Positions 9,119-23,724 of a DNA stretch of 64,000 bases are shown piece by piece. Both the position numbers and the translations under genes were made by a program. The notes beneath the pieces are model-generated. The model saw only the letters and a program-made list of their open reading frames with translations, did no database searches and was not told where the DNA came from. Source of the DNA: Eggerthellaceae bacterium (GTDB taxonomy: Bacteria > Actinomycetota > Coriobacteriia > Coriobacteriales > Eggerthellaceae); NCBI GenBank assembly GCA_910575165.1, contig CAJTDS010000011.1:25355-89354 (forward strand). The letters are read 5' to 3'. The number at the start of each line of letters is the position of its first letter. Within the stretch, counting starts at the first letter, position 1.

Positions 9119-9450
9119 GAATGCCACATTCCTTCGTCTGTTCGCAGTAGAGCCGGCGACGGCCGGCCGATAACGTCGGACAGAGTATAGGCAACGGACG
9201 GCACGGCAAGGCCGAAGCCGCTGGCTCGCCAGGGAAAAACCAGAGTAACCCGCACCGGGGACCGTTTTCCGGGATGCGAGGCGATCGGCGGGACGCTCTG
9301 GGTTTTCTGCCGTTTTTCCCCTGGTTCCTAGACAAGATTCCTGCTATCTACCAAAATAGAGAATCCACGCACGAGCGATACGTTCTCCCGTGCCCGGTTT
9401 CTCCCTACAACCTGCGCAGCGCTCGATAGAGCGCAGAAGGATAGCCGAAG
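9119..9450. other. 332-bp divergent intergenic region, gltX / def
   Basis: No convincing gene. It holds a possible minus-strand -10 for gltX (TATACT, plus positions 9184-9189), a run of GC-rich sequence, a short AT-richer stretch (about 9330-9365), and a hairpin just before the def RBS. Confidence 0.6.
9412..9436 (+). promoter_or_regulatory. Hairpin immediately 5' of the def ribosome binding site
   Basis: GCGCTC (9419-9424) pairs with GAGCGC (9429-9434) around a GATA tetraloop. An alternative pairing is CTGCGC (9412-9417) with GCGCAG (9431-9436). The structure abuts the RBS AGAAGGA (9435-9441), so it could tune def translation. This is a structural reading only. Confidence 0.3.
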
Positions 9451-9984
9451 ATGATTACCATCGTCGAATCACCGAACCCGTTGCTGAACCAGGTGTGCGA
9501 CCCCTGCGACCTTGCTGACAGGGAGCTGCGCCGCCTTGCGAAGTCCATGGTGAAGGCCATGTACAAAAACGGCGGCTGCGGGCTTGCCGCGCCCCAGGTC
9601 GGGGTGAGCAAGCGCCTCGTCGTCATCGACTGCGACCAGGACGACTCCGGCGAGCAGAATCCCATCGTCATGGTCAACCCCGTCATCGTGGAGACGTCGG
9701 GGGAGGTGGTGACCGAGGAGGAGGGGTGCCTGTCGATCCCCGGCATCTCGGTGCCCATCGCCCGGCCCGAGTACGCTCGCGCCCGCTTCTTCGATCTTGA
9801 CGGGGAGGAGTGGGAGATCGAGGGCGACGGCCTTCTGGGCCGCTGCCTGCAGCACGAATGCGACCACCTGGACGGCATCACCATGTTCGAGCGGTGCACC
9901 CCGCAGGCCCGCCTCCAGGCGCTTGCCGACTACGAGCAGGCGCAGGCCGCCGGCGCTAAGCCCGGCGACACCTCCGTTTCCTAG
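9451..9984 (+). CDS. def: Peptide deformylase
   Basis: Removes the N-formyl group from nascent proteins and is a metalloenzyme. All three signature motifs are present: GGCGLAAPQVG (motif 1), EEGCLSIPG (motif 2, metal-ligand Cys) and QHECDHLDG (motif 3, HExxH-type metal ligands and catalytic Glu). At 177 residues the length is typical. It begins an operon with fmt only 8 nt downstream, the classic def-fmt-rsmB order. Confidence 0.97.
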   Translation: MITIVESPNPLLNQVCDPCDLADRELRRLAKSMVKAMYKNGGCGLAAPQVGVSKRLVVIDCDQDDSGEQNPIVMVNPVIVETSGEVVTEEEGCLSIPGISVPIARPEYARARFFDLDGEEWEIEGDGLLGRCLQHECDHLDGITMFERCTPQARLQALADYEQAQAAGAKPGDTSVS

Positions 9985-9992
9985 GGCCGCCC

Positions 9993-10926
9993 ATGCGCAT
10001 CGTATTCATGGGAACGCCCGAGTTCTCCGCCACCATACTGGGCTACCTTGCGGAGCAGCACGACGTCGTAGCCGCCTACACGCGGCCCGACGCTGTTCGC
10101 GGCAGGGGGAGGTTCCTGGAGCCGTCGCCGGTCAAATCCCTGGCGCAATCCCTCGGCATCCCGGTCTTCACCCCGCGCAGCCTGCGCGACGAGCAGGTCG
10201 TTGCCGAGCTCGCCGAGCTGCAGCCCGACGCCATCGTCGTCGCCGCCTACGGCATGCTGCTCCCCAAAGCTGTTCTCGACATACCTCGCTACGGATGCAT
10301 CAACGTTCATGCGTCCCTGCTGCCCCGCTGGAGGGGTGCGGCTCCCGTGGAGCGTGCCATCCTTGCCGGCGACGAGGAGACCGGCGTGTGCATCATGGCC
10401 ATGGAAGAGGGGCTCGACACGGGTCCGTACTGCGTCTGCAGGACTACCTCGGTGGCAGGCAAGAGCGTCCGCGAGCTCACCGAGGAGCTGGCGTCCCTGG
10501 GCGCTTCGGCCCTGCTCCACGGCCTGACCATGGTGGCCTCGCAGCCCCATCCTTTCGTCGCCCAATCCGATGAGGGAATCACCTACGCCTCGAAGATAGG
10601 GAAAGGCGAGCTCAACCTTCGTCCGTCCGACGGCGCCGAGGGAGCCCTCAGGAAGGTGCTCGCCTCGTCGGATGCGCATCCGTGCAAAGTAGTCGTATGC
10701 GGACGTCCCCTTACCGTCCTTGTCGCCGAGAGGGCGGCAGAGCAGCACCCGCCGCTTGCCTGCGGGCAGGTGGCGGTTTCCGGGAAGCGCGTGGTCCTGG
10801 GCATGGCCGACGGCGCCATCGAGCTTGCCAGCGTAAGGCCCGACGGCAAGAAGACTATGGACGCGGCGGCCTTCGCAGCCGGAATCCGCGGATCGAAAGA
10901 CGCAACGATGATGTGGGAGGAATTCG

Positions 10927-10937
<11 letters not shown>
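9993..10937 (+). CDS. fmt: Methionyl-tRNA formyltransferase
   Basis: Transfers formyl from 10-formyl-THF to Met-tRNAi. The 314-residue protein has the N-terminal start MRIVFMGTPEFSATIL, the catalytic Asn/His stretch INVHASLLPRWRGAAPVERAI, the conserved DTGPY, and a C-terminal OB-like domain. It works as the opposite arm of the formylation cycle to the upstream def and overlaps the rsmB start by 11 nt, indicating translational coupling. Confidence 0.96.
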
Positions 10938-16513
<5,576 letters not shown>

Positions 16514-16542
16514 GGCAGCGCCGAATCCGCCGCCGAGCAATG

Positions 16543-16577
16543 AAAAAGGCACGTCCCTTGCGGCGTGCCTTCGTTTT
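16543..16577. terminator. Bidirectional terminator between tgt and tRNA-Pro
   Basis: AAGGCACG (16546-16553) pairs perfectly with CGTGCCTT (16564-16571). It is flanked by a run of A on the left and CGTTTT on the right, so it can serve tgt on plus and the tRNA on minus. Confidence 0.8.
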
Positions 16578-16581
16578 CCGA

Positions 16582-16658
16582 TGGTCGGGACGACAGGATT
16601 CGAACCTGCGACATCCTGCTCCCAAAGCAGGCGCGCTACCAGGCTGCGCCACGTCCCG
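16582..16658 (-). tRNA. tRNA-Pro (anticodon TGG)
   Basis: A 77-nt tRNA read on the minus strand. The acceptor stem is CGGGACG/CGTCCCG with encoded CCA end. The D-arm is GCGC...GCGC, the anticodon stem is CCTGC/GCAGG with loop TTTGGGA (anticodon TGG, reading CCA and, by wobble, other CCN codons), and the T-arm contains GGTTCGAATCC. No phage or integrase gene adjoins it. Confidence 0.96.
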
Positions 16659-16796
16659 ACGGGTAAAGCGCCGATAAGTATAGCAGACTTCCCGCCGTTG
16701 TCTAAGTGTCCATGTCCTACCGGGCGCCATGGTACAATAATGCGTCATGGGCGGGATGCGCCGCCCGATGCGGCACACCCCGACGAAAGGACAGGA

Positions 16797-17606
16797 GTGA
16801 CACTCTTCGACGAACGGGCGCGCCTGGTCGCCAACGCGGGCGCCGGCCCGAACCTCTTCGTGGCCACCTTCGAGGCGCCTCGGCTCGCACAATCCGTGCA
16901 GCCCGGGCAGTTCGCGCACATGCAGATCCCCGGAATGGAGTCGCATATCCTGCGCCGGCCCTTCTCGGTCTACGGGCGCAACCTCGCGTCGCAGACCGTC
17001 GACATCCTCTACCAGGTTGTCGGTGCGGGAACGCGGCACCTGTCCGGCATCAGCCCCCGGTCCGACCTGGCAGAGGGCTTCGGCCTCATCGGCCCCGTGG
17101 GACGCGGATGGAGCCCGCCCGCTGCAACTTCCCGGGCGCTGCTCGTAGGCGGCGGCGTGGGGGCGGCGCCCTTGTTCATGCTGGCCGAGTCGCTGAAGGG
17201 GCAGGGGGTTCCCGCCACGGTGGTGCTGGGCGCCCAGACCCATGCGGCCCTGGCCTGCGAGGCAGCTTACCTGGATCTTCTGGGCGAGGACGACGTGCGC
17301 TGCGCCACCGACGACGGCTCCTACGGGCGGCCTGGCTTCTGCACCTCGCTTGCGACCGAGGCGCTCGACCAGGCGGCCGCCGAGGGACGGCCTTTCGACT
17401 ACGTGGCGGTGTGCGGCCCCGAGCCGCTCATGCGCATCGTCGCCCAGGAGGCCCGCGAGCGAGGGGTGGCTTGCGAGGTGTCCATGGAGCGTCGCATGGC
17501 CTGCGGCGTGGGCGCCTGCCTGTCCTGCGTGGTGGAGACCGCGCTGGGCAAGAAGCGTTCATGCGTGGACGGACCTGTCTTCGACGGAAGCGAGGTGCTC
17601 TGGTGA
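16797..17606 (+). CDS. pyrK: Dihydroorotate dehydrogenase electron-transfer subunit (FAD/[2Fe-2S])
   Basis: PyrK passes electrons from dihydroorotate oxidation at PyrD (type 1B) to NAD+. The 269-residue protein has the FAD-binding RRPFSVYGR, the nucleotide-binding GGGVGAAPLFML, GPEPLMR, and a C-terminal [2Fe-2S] ligand set in CGVGACLSC plus a later Cys in KKRSCVDGP. GTG 16797 follows GGACAGGA. The in-frame ATG 16740 overlaps a TACAAT (16733-16738) that may be the -10, so it is unlikely to be the start. The gene overlaps pyrD by 4 nt (GTGA), typical of a 1B complex operon. Confidence 0.93.
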   Translation: MTLFDERARLVANAGAGPNLFVATFEAPRLAQSVQPGQFAHMQIPGMESHILRRPFSVYGRNLASQTVDILYQVVGAGTRHLSGISPRSDLAEGFGLIGPVGRGWSPPAATSRALLVGGGVGAAPLFMLAESLKGQGVPATVVLGAQTHAALACEAAYLDLLGEDDVRCATDDGSYGRPGFCTSLATEALDQAAAEGRPFDYVAVCGPEPLMRIVAQEARERGVACEVSMERRMACGVGACLSCVVETALGKKRSCVDGPVFDGSEVLW

Positions 17607-18517
17607 GCAACGTGAACATGGCCGTCAACCTGGGCGGCCTTCCCATGAAGAATCCGGTCACCACGGCTTCGGGCACCTTCGCAGCGGGCATGGAGTACGC
17701 CGACTTCGTGAACGTTTCTGCCTTGGGCGCCGTGACCACCAAGGGCGTGTCGCTGCACGGCTGGGCCGGAAACGCAAGCCCCCGCATCGCCGAGACGCCC
17801 TCGGGCATGCTCAACTCCATCGGGCTTCAGAACCCCGGCGTCGAGCACCTGAAGACCGTGGAGCTCCCCTGGCTTCGCGACCAGGGCGCCACCGTTATCG
17901 TCAACGTCTCAGGCCACAGCGCGCAGGAGTACGCTTCCGTGATCGAGGCCCTCGAGGACGGCCCTGTGGACGCCTACGAGATAAACGTGTCGTGCCCCAA
18001 CGTGGACGCCGGCGGCATGACCATCGGCACCGACCCGTCAAGCGTGGAGGCGGTGGTGTCCCGCTGCCGCCAGGCGACCAAGCGGCCGCTCATCGTGAAG
18101 CTCACGCCCAACGTCACCAGCGTCGTCGACATCGCCCGGGCCGCCGAGGCCGCAGGCGCCGACGCCATCTCGCTCATCAACACCCTGCTCGGCATGGCGG
18201 TGGATGCGAAAACGCGCCGCCCGAAGCTCGCCCGCGTGGTGGGGGGGCTTTCGGGACCGGCCGTCAAACCGGTGGCCCTGCGCATGGTATGGGAGTGCTA
18301 CCGCGGCGTGTCGCTGCCCATCTTGGGGATGGGCGGCATCGCCACCGGTGAGGACGCCGTCGAGTTCATGCTGTGCGGCGCGACGGCCGTGGCCGTGGGG
18401 ACCGCCAACTTCTCCGACCCGGCGAGCACTGCACGCGTGATCGAGGGCATAGAGCGCTACTGCCGCGAGCAGGGCGTTGACGACGTAAACGAGCTGAGAG
18501 GAGCCCTGAAGGCATGA
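17603..18517 (+). CDS. pyrD: Dihydroorotate dehydrogenase, catalytic subunit (type 1B)
   Basis: FMN barrel enzyme of pyrimidine synthesis (304 residues). It shows NPVTTASGTFAAG, TKGVS, the NSIGLQNPG stretch, and EINVSCPNVDAGG with the catalytic Cys of class 1 enzymes. The C-terminal phosphate-binding GMGGIATGEDAVEFMLCGA is complete. GTG start, overlapping pyrK, and its own stop overlaps the pyrF start by 4 nt. Confidence 0.95.
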   Translation: MSNVNMAVNLGGLPMKNPVTTASGTFAAGMEYADFVNVSALGAVTTKGVSLHGWAGNASPRIAETPSGMLNSIGLQNPGVEHLKTVELPWLRDQGATVIVNVSGHSAQEYASVIEALEDGPVDAYEINVSCPNVDAGGMTIGTDPSSVEAVVSRCRQATKRPLIVKLTPNVTSVVDIARAAEAAGADAISLINTLLGMAVDAKTRRPKLARVVGGLSGPAVKPVALRMVWECYRGVSLPILGMGGIATGEDAVEFMLCGATAVAVGTANFSDPASTARVIEGIERYCREQGVDDVNELRGALKA

Positions 18518-19251
18518 GCGACTTTTCCCATGAACCGGCCCGCGACCGCATCATCGTCGCCCTGGACTGCGACCGCGCCGAGGCGCTGCGGCTCGCCGAG
18601 CTTCTGAGCGGCCGCGCCAAATGGCTGAAGGTGGGCATGACCCTCTTCTACGCCGAAGGGCCCGCGATCGTCTCTCAGCTCAAAGCCCTTGGCTTCAAGG
18701 TGTTCCTCGACCTGAAGTTCAACGACATCCCGCACCAGGTGAAAGGGGCCGCCGCATCGGCCACCCGAAGCGGCGCCGACATGCTCACGATGCACGCCTC
18801 GGGCGGCGCGCCCATGATGGCGGCGGGGCAGGAAGGGGCCCGGGACGCGGCGCTGTCCGCAGGGCTTGCAGAGCCGATCACCCTTGCTATCACCGTTCTC
18901 ACCTCCATGGACCAGGCCGACTTGGACGACATAGGCGTAGCGCGCCCGCTGCGCGAGCAGGTATGCGCCTTGGCCGAGCTCGCGCGCAAGGCGAAGCTCT
19001 CCGGCGTGGTCGCCTCGCCCCAGGAGGCATCGCAGCTGCGCGCCGTCCTGGGACCGGACGCCTGCATCGTGACGCCCGGCGTTCGCCCGGCCGGCGCCAG
19101 CCTGGGCGACCAGAGCCGCGTGGCCACGCCCGCCCAGGCGTTCCTGAACGGTGCCTCGCACATCGTCGTAGGCCGCCCCATTACCCAGGCCGACGACCCT
19201 GCGGCCGCCTTCGAGGCCATCGCCGAGGAGCTCGCTTGCGCCGGCCTGTGA
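18514..19251 (+). CDS. pyrF: Orotidine 5'-phosphate decarboxylase
   Basis: Last step of UMP synthesis. The 245-residue barrel starts with IIVALDCDRAEALRLAELL, has WLKVGMTLFYAEGP, the catalytic Lys-Asp set in FLDLKFNDIPHQV, and the phosphate gripper VTPGVRPAG followed by HIVVGRPIT. It completes the pyrK-pyrD-pyrF unit. The other pyrimidine genes are not in the window. Confidence 0.96.
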   Translation: MSDFSHEPARDRIIVALDCDRAEALRLAELLSGRAKWLKVGMTLFYAEGPAIVSQLKALGFKVFLDLKFNDIPHQVKGAAASATRSGADMLTMHASGGAPMMAAGQEGARDAALSAGLAEPITLAITVLTSMDQADLDDIGVARPLREQVCALAELARKAKLSGVVASPQEASQLRAVLGPDACIVTPGVRPAGASLGDQSRVATPAQAFLNGASHIVVGRPITQADDPAAAFEAIAEELACAGL

Positions 19252-19407
19252 GCCGGCTTGCCCCCCTTCGGACTACCGCTGGGGAGGGAATTTGTAGAGT
19301 TTCATACATAATGCTAGGTCACATACCGATTTCAATGCTAGTATCACGGAAGCGTAAAGAAGCACCCAAGGTGCATACCACAGCAAGAACCAGAAGGAGA
19401 CACTCGA

Positions 19408-19728
19408 ATGGCTATTCCTCAACTTAGCGCCGCCGAGCGCCAGGCCGCCCTCGAGAAGGCGAAGGCCGCCCGCATCAAGCGCGCCCAGGTGCGCGATGAG
19501 CTGAAGTCCGGCAAGCTCACCCTGGCCCAGGTCATCGAGATGAAGGACGACCCGGTTGTCGGACGCATGAAGGTGTCCACCCTGATCGAGACCCTGCCCA
19601 GCTACGGCAAGGCTAAGGCCGAGAAGGTCATGAAGGAGCTTCAGATCGCCGAGAGCCGTCGTCTTCGCGGCCTGGGCGAGCGTCAGCAGGCTGCGCTTCT
19701 GGAGCGTCTGGGCAAAACGGGCAAGTAA
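19408..19728 (+). CDS. mihF: Integration host factor, actinobacterial type (mIHF)
   Basis: Small nucleoid-associated DNA-binding protein, unrelated in fold to E. coli IHF. The 106 residues align with the mycobacterial core: AERQAALEKAKAARIKRAQVRDELK, then MKVSTLIETLPSYGKAKAEKVMKEL (helix-two-turn-helix) and the near-invariant RRLRGLGERQQAALLERLG. It sits directly before gmk and rpoZ, the usual actinobacterial order. The 156 bp upstream contain two copies of AATGCTAG (around 19311 and 19334) in AT-richer DNA that probably form the promoter. The RBS is AGAAGGAGA. Confidence 0.94.
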   Translation: MAIPQLSAAERQAALEKAKAARIKRAQVRDELKSGKLTLAQVIEMKDDPVVGRMKVSTLIETLPSYGKAKAEKVMKELQIAESRRLRGLGERQQAALLERLGKTGK

Positions 19729-20301
19729 GTGCGACGCGGCAACCTCTTCGTCGTTTCGGGGCCATCGGGAGCCGGCAAGGGCACCCTGGTGGCCCTCCTT
19801 ATGAAAGCCATCCCCGATGGATGGCTTTCCGTTTCCGCAACCACCCGCGCACCGCGGGCGGGGGAGACGGAAGGCGCGAGCTACCTCTTCAAGACGCGCG
19901 AGCAGTTCGACCGCATGGTCGAAGAGGGCGATCTGCTGGAATGGGCCGAGTACGGCGGAAACTGCTACGGCACGCCGAAGAGCAGCGTGCTGGCCGCTGT
20001 TCGGGCCGGCAAGCAGGTTGTCCTGGAGATCGACGTCCAGGGCGCTTTCCAGGTGAAGGAGCTGTTTCCAGACGCCCACCTGGTATTCATCGAGCCGCCC
20101 TCGGCAGAGGTGCTCAGGAGCCGTCTGGAAGGACGCGGCACCGATGCGCCCGAAGCCGTGGAGCGCCGCCTCGAGACGGCGAAGCGCGAGCTCGCCCAAG
20201 CGGACAGATACGAGTTTCGCCTGGTGAACGACGACCTCGAAGAAGCTTTGGACCAGCTGGTCTCCTATGTGAACCGCTGTGCGACATCAGACAAGGACTA
20301 G
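19729..20301 (+). CDS. gmk: Guanylate kinase
   Basis: Phosphorylates GMP/dGMP to the diphosphate. The 190-residue protein has the P-loop VVSGPSGAGKGTLV, the GMP-binding SVSATTRAPRAGETEG and YGTPKS, and the lid Arg region. GTG 19729 begins right after the mIHF stop, so translation is probably coupled. Confidence 0.95.
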   Translation: MRRGNLFVVSGPSGAGKGTLVALLMKAIPDGWLSVSATTRAPRAGETEGASYLFKTREQFDRMVEEGDLLEWAEYGGNCYGTPKSSVLAAVRAGKQVVLEIDVQGAFQVKELFPDAHLVFIEPPSAEVLRSRLEGRGTDAPEAVERRLETAKRELAQADRYEFRLVNDDLEEALDQLVSYVNRCATSDKD

Positions 20302-20307
20302 GAACCT

Positions 20308-20568
20308 ATGAGTATCATCGAACCGAAGATCGACGTACTGCTCAGCGAAACCGACAACGACCGGTTTCTGCTGTGCGCCCTGGCGTCCAAGCGCGCCCAC
20401 GACATCAACGACATGATGCGGGGCCAGCGCGACCGCGCCCTGCAGCTGCAGACGGCCGTGGAGATCGCCCGCGCCGCCGACCGCAAGCCGCTCTCGCTGG
20501 CGTTCAGCGAAATCGCCCGCGACGAGGTCTCGTTCGACCCCACCTCCATCGACGTCAAGAACCATTAG
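20308..20568 (+). CDS. rpoZ: RNA polymerase omega subunit
   Basis: The 86-residue omega subunit stabilises the beta' subunit. It carries RFLLCALASKRAHDINDMM, the conserved omega helix where most bacteria have (Y/F)-x-L-V-x-x-A-x-x-R-A-R-x-I. Its place after gmk is conserved in bacteria. Confidence 0.88.
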   Translation: MSIIEPKIDVLLSETDNDRFLLCALASKRAHDINDMMRGQRDRALQLQTAVEIARAADRKPLSLAFSEIARDEVSFDPTSIDVKNH

Positions 20569-20580
20569 GGTCCTTGCGCC

Positions 20581-21762
20581 ATGTCGCGTTTTCAACGGAT
20601 CTGCTTGGCCCACTACCATGAGATCGGCCTGAAGGGCCACAACCGCGCGTCGTTCGAGAAGCGCCTCCTGAAAAACCTCGAGGTTTTGCTGGGGGCGTTT
20701 CCCGTTGTTACCATCCACCGCATCTCGGGGCGCATCTGCGTCTTTCTGCGGGAAGGAACCGACTGGGACACGGCCCGCGAGTGCGCGCAGCTGATGGCGA
20801 AGGTCCCCGGGGTTGCCCGCGTGAGCTGCGGATACAAGTGCCCGCGCGAAATCGATGCCATGATAGAGGCGGCCCTTGACGCCATGGGGGACGCCGGGGA
20901 GTTCGCCACCTTCAAGGTGCACGCCCGGCGCAACCATACCGATTTCCCCGTGGGCTCCATGGAGATGAACCAGGTCATCGGCGCGGCCCTGTGCGAGGCT
21001 CGTCCCGATGCCGGCGTGCGCATGAAAGACCCGGACCTCACCGTGGGCGTGGAGGTGGTACAGAACGCCGCCTACGTCTACGGCTGGTCCGAGCGGGGCA
21101 TCGGGGGGCTTCCGGTGGGAAGCTCGGGCAAGGTGGTGTGCCTGCTGTCCTCGGGCATCGACTCGCCCGTGGCGCTCTGGCGCATGGCCCGGCGCGGCGC
21201 CACCTGCATCGGCGTGCACTTCTCGGGCCGACCCCAGACCAGCGACGCCAGCGAGTACCTGGTAGACGACATCGCGCGCGTGCTGCAGAAGACCGGCTGC
21301 ATCTACCGGACCTACACCGTGCCCATGGGCGACATGCAGCGCCAGATCGCGCTGGATGCGCCGCCCGAGCTGCGCATCATCCTGTACCGCCGCCTCATGT
21401 TCAAGGTGGCCGAGGAACTGGCTGGGCGCCTGCGTGCGGGCGCTCTCGTGACGGGGGAGAGCCTTGGGCAGGTAGCCTCGCAGACCCTGGACAACATCCG
21501 CTGCACCGACGCCGCGGTAGCCATGCCTGTCTTTCGCCCGCTCATCGGATCTGACAAGCTCGACATCATCCAGGAGGCGCAAAATCTAGGGACGTTCGCC
21601 ATTTCATCCCAGGACGCGCCGGATTGCTGCACGCTGTTCATGCCGCGCTCCCCGGAAACCCACGGCAAGCTCTCCGTCGTCGAGGAAGCGGAGGGTGCGT
21701 TCCCGATCGACCAGTGGGTGCAGCAGCTGGTCGACCAGGCCGAGATGAGGGAGTACCGCTAG
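20581..21762 (+). CDS. thiI: tRNA 4-thiouridine synthase ThiI (no rhodanese domain)
   Basis: Adenylates U8 of tRNA for sulfur insertion; some ThiI also act in thiazole synthesis. The 393-residue protein has an N-terminal ferredoxin-like plus THUMP domain (to about 165) and a PP-loop ATPase with CLLSSGIDSPVALW (about 186-199). The C-terminal rhodanese domain of the E. coli enzyme is absent, as in many Gram-positives, so a partner cysteine desulfurase must deliver sulfur directly. The hydrogenase operon begins 16 nt downstream. Confidence 0.93.
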   Translation: MSRFQRICLAHYHEIGLKGHNRASFEKRLLKNLEVLLGAFPVVTIHRISGRICVFLREGTDWDTARECAQLMAKVPGVARVSCGYKCPREIDAMIEAALDAMGDAGEFATFKVHARRNHTDFPVGSMEMNQVIGAALCEARPDAGVRMKDPDLTVGVEVVQNAAYVYGWSERGIGGLPVGSSGKVVCLLSSGIDSPVALWRMARRGATCIGVHFSGRPQTSDASEYLVDDIARVLQKTGCIYRTYTVPMGDMQRQIALDAPPELRIILYRRLMFKVAEELAGRLRAGALVTGESLGQVASQTLDNIRCTDAAVAMPVFRPLIGSDKLDIIQEAQNLGTFAISSQDAPDCCTLFMPRSPETHGKLSVVEEAEGAFPIDQWVQQLVDQAEMREYR

Positions 21763-21778
21763 AGAAGGGATTGACTGC

Positions 21779-22822
21779 ATGCTCTACCGCGTTATCGACG
21801 CCGCCGAGCTTCCGCTGCTCGTTTCCGCCTTCATGCAGCAGTACGAGGTCGTCGCCCCGGTGAAACGGGGCCGCTCCTACGTCTTCGACGCCATCGAGCA
21901 CCCCGAGGACATGGTGCTCGACTACCCCACGACCTCCGCATCGCTCAAGAAGTACTTCCTGCCGCCCAAGGAGACGCTCATGCGCTTCAACGCGCAGACC
22001 AACCGGGTGGCAGAGCACACGCTTGAGGTGCCCCCGCGGGTCATCTTCGGGGCGCACGCCTGCGATATCAACGCCATAAACCGCCTCGACCAGGTGTTTC
22101 GCGACGGAACCTACAACGATCCCTACTATTGCGCCCGCCGGGACGCCACGCTTATCGTGGGCATCTCGTGCACGCCCGCGGACAGCTGCTTCTGCCATCT
22201 GTGGGATGCCGACGAGGCACGTTTCGGCTACGACCTGTTCCTGCAGGATATCGGCGACAGGTTCCTGGTGAGCATCTCAAGCGTCGAGGCCGCCAACATC
22301 CTCGAATCGGCCTGCAACCCCCGCGAGGCCACCGACCAGGACCGCATCGACTTCAGGCACGCCACGCGACGGCGCCAGGCGTCCTTCAACCCCGGCATTC
22401 CCGACATCCAGGACGTGGCCATGCTCATGGACGCCTTCCACAAGGACGACTTCTGGGAGGAGCTGGGCAGCCGCTGCCTGTCGTGTTCGGCCTGCGCGGC
22501 CGTATGCCCCACCTGCTTCTGCTTCGATTTGCAGGACCGCTTGAGCCCCGACGGAAAGCAAGGGGAGCGCTACCGGGTGTGGGACGCCTGCACGAGCCCC
22601 CAGTTCGCCCAGGTGGCCGGGGGACACAACTTCAGGCCCGAAGGCCGCGAGCGCGTCCGTCACCGCATGTACCACAAGCTCAACGGCTTTCTGGCGAACC
22701 ACGACCGCATGCTGTGCGTCGGGTGCGGCCGGTGCGTGAAGGCCTGCAAGGCGGACATCAACCCCGTGAAGGTGCTCGAGTTCTTCAAGCAGAAGGGAGC
22801 CGACGATGCCTCTGCTGCATAG
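21779..22822 (+). CDS. hydB: [4Fe-4S] subunit of a sulfhydrogenase-type NiFe hydrogenase (HydB-like)
   Basis: Electron-transfer subunit of 347 residues resembling the beta subunit of group 3b sulfhydrogenase and subunit A of anaerobic sulfite reductase. Two ferredoxin-type clusters are visible: CLSCSACAAVCPTC (about 232) and CVGCGRCVKACKAD (about 313). Its stop overlaps the next gene by 17 nt. Together the four genes follow the hydB-hydG-hydD-hydA order known from Pyrococcus. Taken alone it could be an AsrA protein, but the adjoining NiFe subunits settle the assignment. Confidence 0.86.
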   Translation: MLYRVIDAAELPLLVSAFMQQYEVVAPVKRGRSYVFDAIEHPEDMVLDYPTTSASLKKYFLPPKETLMRFNAQTNRVAEHTLEVPPRVIFGAHACDINAINRLDQVFRDGTYNDPYYCARRDATLIVGISCTPADSCFCHLWDADEARFGYDLFLQDIGDRFLVSISSVEAANILESACNPREATDQDRIDFRHATRRRQASFNPGIPDIQDVAMLMDAFHKDDFWEELGSRCLSCSACAAVCPTCFCFDLQDRLSPDGKQGERYRVWDACTSPQFAQVAGGHNFRPEGRERVRHRMYHKLNGFLANHDRMLCVGCGRCVKACKADINPVKVLEFFKQKGADDASAA

Positions 22823-23723
22823 CGCGCCCGCCAAGACCGTGGAGGTGAACCCGCTGGGCGAGCGCGTGACGCCCTTGAGCGGCGCCGAGCTCATGGCCGC
22901 CAACCCCTACCGTCCCTGGCCTGCGCGCATCACCTCCATCACCGATCTGACCGCCACGGAGAAGCTCTTCGAGTTCCGCCTCATCGACGAGGCCATCCGC
23001 GAGGCCTTCCGCCACGAGCCCGGGCAGTTCGTCGAGCTGTCCATCTTCGGAGTGGGAGAGGCTCCCATCTCCATCTCGTCGAGCCCCTCCAAGCACGGTT
23101 TCATCGAGCTGTGCGTGCGGCGCACCGGCCGTTTCACCGAGGTGCTGCACACCATGCAGTGCGGCGATATCGTGGGCATCCGCGGGCCCTTCGGGCGGGG
23201 ATTCCCCTTCGAGCAGATGAAGGGGCACGACATCCTCCTGGTGGCCGGCGGCCTTGGCATCGCGCCCTTGCGCAGCCTCATCAACAACGTCCACGACGAG
23301 CGCAGCGAGTTCGGCAAGGTCACCATCATCTACGGGTCGAAGAACCCCTCCGAGGTGATGTTCCGCGACCAGTTCGAGATGTGGCGCCACCGCAAGGACT
23401 TCGACCTGTACCTGACCGTCGACCACCCCGACGAGAGCTGGGATGGGGAAGTGGGCCTGGTCACGAAGCCTTTCGAGCATTTGGAGCTGGATGCGCGCCA
23501 CACTTATGGCGCCGTGTGCGGGCCGCCGGTGATGTACCGGTTCGTCATCGACGAGATGCGCAAGAAGGGCATCGAGTACGACCATATCTACTGCAGCTTC
23601 GAGCGGCACATGAAGTGCGGCATGGGAAAATGCGGCCACTGCCAGATCGGCCACCAGTACTGCTGCATAGACGGTCCGGTCTTCAACTATTGGGAAGCCA
23701 AGAACATTCAGGGGTCGATGTAG
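22806..23723 (+). CDS. hydG: FAD/NAD(P)-binding diaphorase subunit (HydG-like)
   Basis: The 305-residue flavoprotein links the hydrogenase to NAD(P)(H). The ferredoxin-reductase fold is read from HEPGQFVELSIFGVGEAPISISS (FAD), LLVAGGLGIAPLRSLI (nucleotide binding) and GPPVMYRFVIDEM. A C-terminal [2Fe-2S] set sits in MKCGMGKCGHCQIG with a later CC in QYCCIDGP. PyrK, elsewhere in the window, belongs to the same superfamily, but this gene is locked to the hydrogenase by overlap on the left and a one-nucleotide gap on the right. Confidence 0.88.
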   Translation: MPLLHSAPAKTVEVNPLGERVTPLSGAELMAANPYRPWPARITSITDLTATEKLFEFRLIDEAIREAFRHEPGQFVELSIFGVGEAPISISSSPSKHGFIELCVRRTGRFTEVLHTMQCGDIVGIRGPFGRGFPFEQMKGHDILLVAGGLGIAPLRSLINNVHDERSEFGKVTIIYGSKNPSEVMFRDQFEMWRHRKDFDLYLTVDHPDESWDGEVGLVTKPFEHLELDARHTYGAVCGPPVMYRFVIDEMRKKGIEYDHIYCSFERHMKCGMGKCGHCQIGHQYCCIDGPVFNYWEAKNIQGSM

Positions 23724-23724
23724 C

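Noticed and set aside
16582..16658. tRNA-Pro as an integration site
   Set aside because: There is no integrase, no duplicated tRNA 3' end and no foreign gene nearby; the mobile element is 45 kb away.
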